Assembly (NCBI RefSeq): GCF_013149785.1
Contig: NZ_JABEZU010000004.1
Location: 271,930-335,929 of the forward strand
DNA length: 64,000 nucleotides
Direction: 5' to 3'
Source: Isoptericola halotolerans
GTDB taxonomy: Bacteria; Actinomycetota; Actinomycetes; Actinomycetales; Cellulomonadaceae
Shown here: piece by piece, positions 61,248-64,000 of the stretch
Layout of the letters: each line of letters starts with the position of its first letter
Numbering within the stretch: the first letter of the stretch is position 1
Program-made: the position numbers and the translations under genes
The notes under the pieces: generated by a model
What the model was told of the DNA's origin: nothing
Database searches by the model: none
Seen by the model: the letters and a program-made list of their open reading frames with translations, nothing else

Positions 61248-62084
61248 TCAGGCGGCCCGCAACCGGTCCAGGGCGACCGGGAGGGCCGCCAGCACACCGA
61301 TGTGCCCGTCCCGCGGCCGCAGCCACAGCTCGCCGGCGGGCGGCCCGGCGAGCAACCGCTCACCGTGGTGGCGGGGGACCACCCGGTCGGCGCCGCCCTG
61401 CACCACCAGCGTCGGCGCCGAGACGTCCGCGAGCGCCACGCCCCACGGGCGGACGAACGCGAGGTCGTCGTCCACGAGCCCGCCCGGCCACTCCCGCCCG
61501 GCGCGTGCGGCGTCGTCCCCGAGATCCGCCCAGGCGCCAGCGAGCACGGCGTAGTCGCCGTCCGTGAAGCTCGACGGCTCGAACTCGGCCGTCTCGGCGT
61601 ACCGTTCGCGCGCCGCGGGACCGTCGAGCGCGGCGCGCAGGCCGCCGTCGTCGGCCATCCCGGTGAACCATGTCTCGGTGCCGTCGTACGGTGCGATCCC
61701 GGCCAGGGTCACCACGCCGGTCACGAGCTCGGGGCGCACGGCCGCCAGCGCGAGGGCGTGCGGGCCGCCCCCGGAGGCGCCGACGGCGACGCAGCGGGTC
61801 ACCCCGAGCGCGTCGAGGGCGTGGGCGACGTCGGCGGCGGCATCCGCCACCGAACGTCCGGGCACGCGCGGGGAACCGCCGTAGCCGGGGCGAGCAGGTG
61901 ACAGCACGCGCAACCCCCGCGCCTCGGCCGCGGCGAGCACCGGGGCGAGCAGAGCGCCGGACTGCGGCGACCCGTGGTGCCACACGACCACCGGGACGCT
62001 CCGCTCCTGGGCGCCCGGGGCGCTGTCGTGCACCACGAGGGGTCGCCCGTCGGGCAGGTCGATCGTGTGCGGGTCGGTCATCAT
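61248..62084 (-). CDS. alpha/beta hydrolase
   Basis: A 278-residue hydrolase. It has VVVWHHGSPQSGALLAPVLA (oxyanion HG), VLSPARPGYGGSPRVPGRSV and the nucleophile elbow CVAVGASGGGPHALALA (Ser). It also has an acid-bearing GGADRVVPRHHGERLL and a C-terminal histidine in RDGHIGVL. The substrate is unknown. GAGAGG precedes paired ATGs; the first is taken. Confidence 0.9.
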   Translation of the reverse strand: MMTDPHTIDLPDGRPLVVHDSAPGAQERSVPVVVWHHGSPQSGALLAPVLAAAEARGLRVLSPARPGYGGSPRVPGRSVADAAADVAHALDALGVTRCVAVGASGGGPHALALAAVRPELVTGVVTLAGIAPYDGTETWFTGMADDGGLRAALDGPAARERYAETAEFEPSSFTDGDYAVLAGAWADLGDDAARAGREWPGGLVDDDLAFVRPWGVALADVSAPTLVVQGGADRVVPRHHGERLLAGPPAGELWLRPRDGHIGVLAALPVALDRLRAA

Positions 62085-62227
62085 GCGGTCCTCTCGTCGG
62101 ACAGGTCGACCTCCGTCCGCGCGGGGACTCATCGGTGCCCCCCTGGGCCCGTGCCGGGCACCTCCCGTGGCAGTCTTCCTCAGGAGCACCCTGCACGCAG
62201 GCCCCGACCCCTGAGGAGAGAGCGTCC

Positions 62228-63295
62228 GTGCCATACCCCCGCAGACCGGCCCTGGCTGGCCTGGTCGTCCTGGCACTGGCGGCCTGCACGGCGGCCGAGC
62301 CGTCCGCAGCCGGACCGCCGACGGGCCCGACCGACGGTCCCACCGCGAGCCCCACCACCTCGGCTCCCGCGCCGAGCCCGACGGCGGACGGCGCACCCGC
62401 CGTCGACGACGCGATGGCGGCCCTCGAGGAGGAGTACGAGGCCCGCATCGGGGTCGCCGCGCTCGACACGGGCACCGGTGAGCGCGTCGAGCACCGGGCC
62501 GACGAGCGCTGGGGCTACGCCTCGACGATCAAGGTCTTCGTCGCGGCCGAGCTGCTGCGCACCACCACCGCCGAGCAGCGGGCCGAGCGGGTCACCTGGT
62601 CGGCGCAGGAGGTGGAGGTCGCCGGCTACTCCCCGGTGACCGGCGAGCACCTCGACGACGGCCTGACCCTCGACGAGCTGGCCGAGGCGGCCGTCCGCGA
62701 GAGCGACAACGCGGCCACCAACCTGCTCTTCGAGCGCATCGGCGGCCCCGACGGCCTGCGTGCGGCGTTCGAGCTGCTCGATGACACGACGACCGAGCCG
62801 GTGCGCACGGAGCCCGACCTGAACACGGTCGAGCCGGGCAGCACCGACGACACGACCACGCCGGCCGCGTTCACCGCCGACCTCGACACGATCCTGCACG
62901 GCGGGTGGCTCGCGCCGGAGGATGCCGACCTGCTCCTCGGGTGGATGACGGGCAACGCCACGGGCGACTCGCTGGTCCGCGCGGGTGCGCCGGAGGGCTG
63001 GACGGTCGCGGACAAGTCCGGGGGCGCGGGCGCGCTGCGCCACGACGTCGCCGTCGTCACGCCCCCGGGCCGTGACCCCGTCGTGGTGACGATCCTCACC
63101 GAGCGGGACGACCCGGACGCAGGCACGGACGACGAGCTGGTCGCACGGACCGCAGCCGCCGTCCTGGACCGGCTCAGCCAGCGGTCCGGGCGTCACGGCA
63201 GCTCGCGGGTCAGCGCCACCGGCGCCGGGTGCCGGTGGTCCTGCAGGTCGACGCGCCGCGTGCCGCAGTCGACGCAGCGCACGTACAGGACGTGA
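62228..63295 (+). CDS. class A beta-lactamase, lipoprotein form, with an unusual run-on tail
   Basis: A 355-residue serine beta-lactamase. The lipobox LALAAC (C20) is followed by a Pro/Ser/Thr linker to residue about 60. Motifs present are S99-T-I-K102, S159-D-N161, E195-P-D-L-N199 (omega-loop) and K263-S-G265. It hydrolyses beta-lactams outside the membrane. The family domain ends near VLDRLSQ (residue 318); the remaining 37 residues are Arg/Ser/Gln-rich and overlap the convergent gene by 103 bases, suggesting loss of the original stop. GTG start after GAGAGAGCG. Confidence 0.92.
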   Translation: MPYPRRPALAGLVVLALAACTAAEPSAAGPPTGPTDGPTASPTTSAPAPSPTADGAPAVDDAMAALEEEYEARIGVAALDTGTGERVEHRADERWGYASTIKVFVAAELLRTTTAEQRAERVTWSAQEVEVAGYSPVTGEHLDDGLTLDELAEAAVRESDNAATNLLFERIGGPDGLRAAFELLDDTTTEPVRTEPDLNTVEPGSTDDTTTPAAFTADLDTILHGGWLAPEDADLLLGWMTGNATGDSLVRAGAPEGWTVADKSGGAGALRHDVAVVTPPGRDPVVVTILTERDDPDAGTDDELVARTAAAVLDRLSQRSGRHGSSRVSATGAGCRWSCRSTRRVPQSTQRTYRT

Positions 63296-63393
63296 CCGGT
63301 CGAGACCGGGTGGCTCGACTCGACGATCCAGCCGTGCTCGTGCGTGGCCGCCGTCGTCAGGTGCTGTTCGCCGTGGGTCTCGAGAGTCGTCAT
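63193..63393 (-). CDS. small cysteine-containing protein
   Basis: A 66-residue protein with GWIVESSHPVSTGHVLYVRC then VDCGTRRVDLQ. The CxxC (C40-V-D-C43) and nearby histidines suggest a zinc-ribbon fragment. No family name known to me. The 3' third overlaps the beta-lactamase run-on tail on the other strand. It is divergent from the CGNR gene. Confidence 0.65.
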   Translation of the reverse strand: MTTLETHGEQHLTTAATHEHGWIVESSHPVSTGHVLYVRCVDCGTRRVDLQDHRHPAPVALTRELP

Positions 63394-63419
63394 GCCACCC
63401 AGCGTGGTGTCATGGTCTT

Positions 63420-64000
63420 GTGCATCTCAACCCTTACGGCGAGTACGCGGTCCTGCTCGCCGCGTCGCTCGCCGACGACTGGCCCGCCGACCGCGACGGC
63501 ATCGAGGCCCGCGCCCGCGAGTTCGGCATGACCATGGCCTTCCCCGTCGCACCCGACGACCACGCGCGCACCCGGCGCGTCGTCGACGACTGGCTCGCCG
63601 TCGTCGACGCCGACGACCCCGGCGAGCGGGCCCGCCTCCTCAACGCCCAGATGGCCGCCGCCGCCGCCTACCCGCGCCTCACCGACCACGACGGCGAGGG
63701 ATGGCACCTGCACTACCGCGACGACGACCAGTCGCTGCCCCACGTGCTGCACGCCGTCATCAGCGTCGGCACGGCCCTGCACCTGACCACCCGCGGCATG
63801 CACCGCCTGCGCCGGTGCGAGGCAGGGACGGAACCTGGCGACCCGTGCACCGCCGTCGTCGTCGACGTCACCCGCAACGGACGACGGCGCTACTGCTCGG
63901 TCCGGTGCGCCAACCGGGCCGCCGTCCGCCGGCACCGGACCCGTGCACGCGCCGGGAACCGCGCCTCCGTCGACCTCCCCCGAGGCGACCAGCTCACCGA
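63420..64000 (+). CDS. CGNR zinc-finger (ABATE-domain) regulator, runs off the right edge
   Basis: From a GTG at 63420 the frame stays open to the window end (193 residues visible). It opens with NPYGEYAVLLAASLADDW, in the manner of ABATE domains. It ends with a CGNR-type zinc finger: RCEAGTEPGDPCTAVVVDVT, then RNGRRRYCSVRCANRAAVRR. Such proteins are predicted ligand-responsive DNA-binding regulators, and the ligand is unknown. Divergent from the small cysteine protein. Confidence 0.82.
   Translation, partial: MHLNPYGEYAVLLAASLADDWPADRDGIEARAREFGMTMAFPVAPDDHARTRRVVDDWLAVVDADDPGERARLLNAQMAAAAAYPRLTDHDGEGWHLHYRDDDQSLPHVLHAVISVGTALHLTTRGMHRLRRCEAGTEPGDPCTAVVVDVTRNGRRRYCSVRCANRAAVRRHRTRARAGNRASVDLPRGDQLT

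Noticed and set aside
1-64000. tRNA, rRNA, CRISPR, intact insertion sequence or prophage
   Set aside because: Looked for clover-leaf strings (GGTTCGA contexts), spacer-repeat arrays, terminal inverted repeats and phage structural genes; none were convincing.

Overview
The window is very GC-rich, densely coding actinobacterial chromosome. It looks like a cellulolytic or pectinolytic member of the Cellulomonas/Promicromonosporaceae type. The supporting evidence is the strong G/C bias at third codon positions, frequent GTG starts with 4-base GTGA or ATGA overlaps, LacI-controlled sugar importers with no ATPase of their own, and several secreted plant-polysaccharide enzymes. I saw no rRNA, tRNA, CRISPR array, prophage or intact insertion sequence. 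Mobile-element traces are limited to small gene relics.

Layout. 1-4.7 kb: a LacI-regulated sugar ABC importer (binding protein plus two permeases) leading into a GH127 beta-L-arabinofuranosidase, with three copies of a CGAACCGRTTCG operator. 4.8-9.6 kb: a truncated response regulator, a CPBP protease, DNA-3-methyladenine glycosylase, a TetR regulator, a DHFR-like reductase and a patch of gene relics. 9.7-15.2 kb: an App1-like phosphatase, then a dicarboxylate transporter next to a CitA/CitB-type two-component system whose kinase gene carries a one-base frameshift. 15.3-21.7 kb: a methyltransferase, a membrane protein and a NarL-type two-component system flanked by two identical 22-bp repeats, a PlsC acyltransferase and an NYN/OST-HTH protein. 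22.2-25.9 kb: a SAM riboswitch, metF, a long hairpin and metE. 26.3-33.0 kb: an FBP-domain protein, a secreted GH5 with a ricin-type lectin domain, a CIRCE-controlled Hsp20, a MOSC protein, an SDR/TetR pair, a NUDIX hydrolase and a stand-alone LuxR regulator. 33.3-38.1 kb: the glycine cleavage operon gcvPTH (minus strand) behind a tandem glycine riboswitch. 38.1-47.1 kb: mostly housekeeping and accessory single genes. 47.1-47.3 kb: a free-standing small transcription unit with a 12-codon ORF. 47.3-56.1 kb: a second LacI-controlled sugar locus (regulator, FAD oxidoreductase, binding protein, two permeases) with a secreted GH43-like enzyme carrying two CBM5/12 modules. 56.2-64 kb: a broken AlbA-type gene, a small alarmone synthetase, a pectate lyase with its own operator-promoter, an alpha/beta hydrolase, a class A beta-lactamase and a CGNR zinc-finger regulator cut by the window end.

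How it fits together. Secreted enzymes (GH5, GH43-like, pectate lyase) would release oligosaccharides. Two binding-protein-dependent importers would take them up, and an intracellular GH127 would process one product. Neither importer has an ATP-binding gene, so a shared MsiK-type ATPase elsewhere is expected. Methionine and glycine metabolism are controlled by riboswitches, and the heat-shock gene by HrcA/CIRCE. The least explained element is the small promoter/Shine-Dalgarno/micro-ORF/terminator unit at 47103-47284. I judge it the best candidate for something undescribed.
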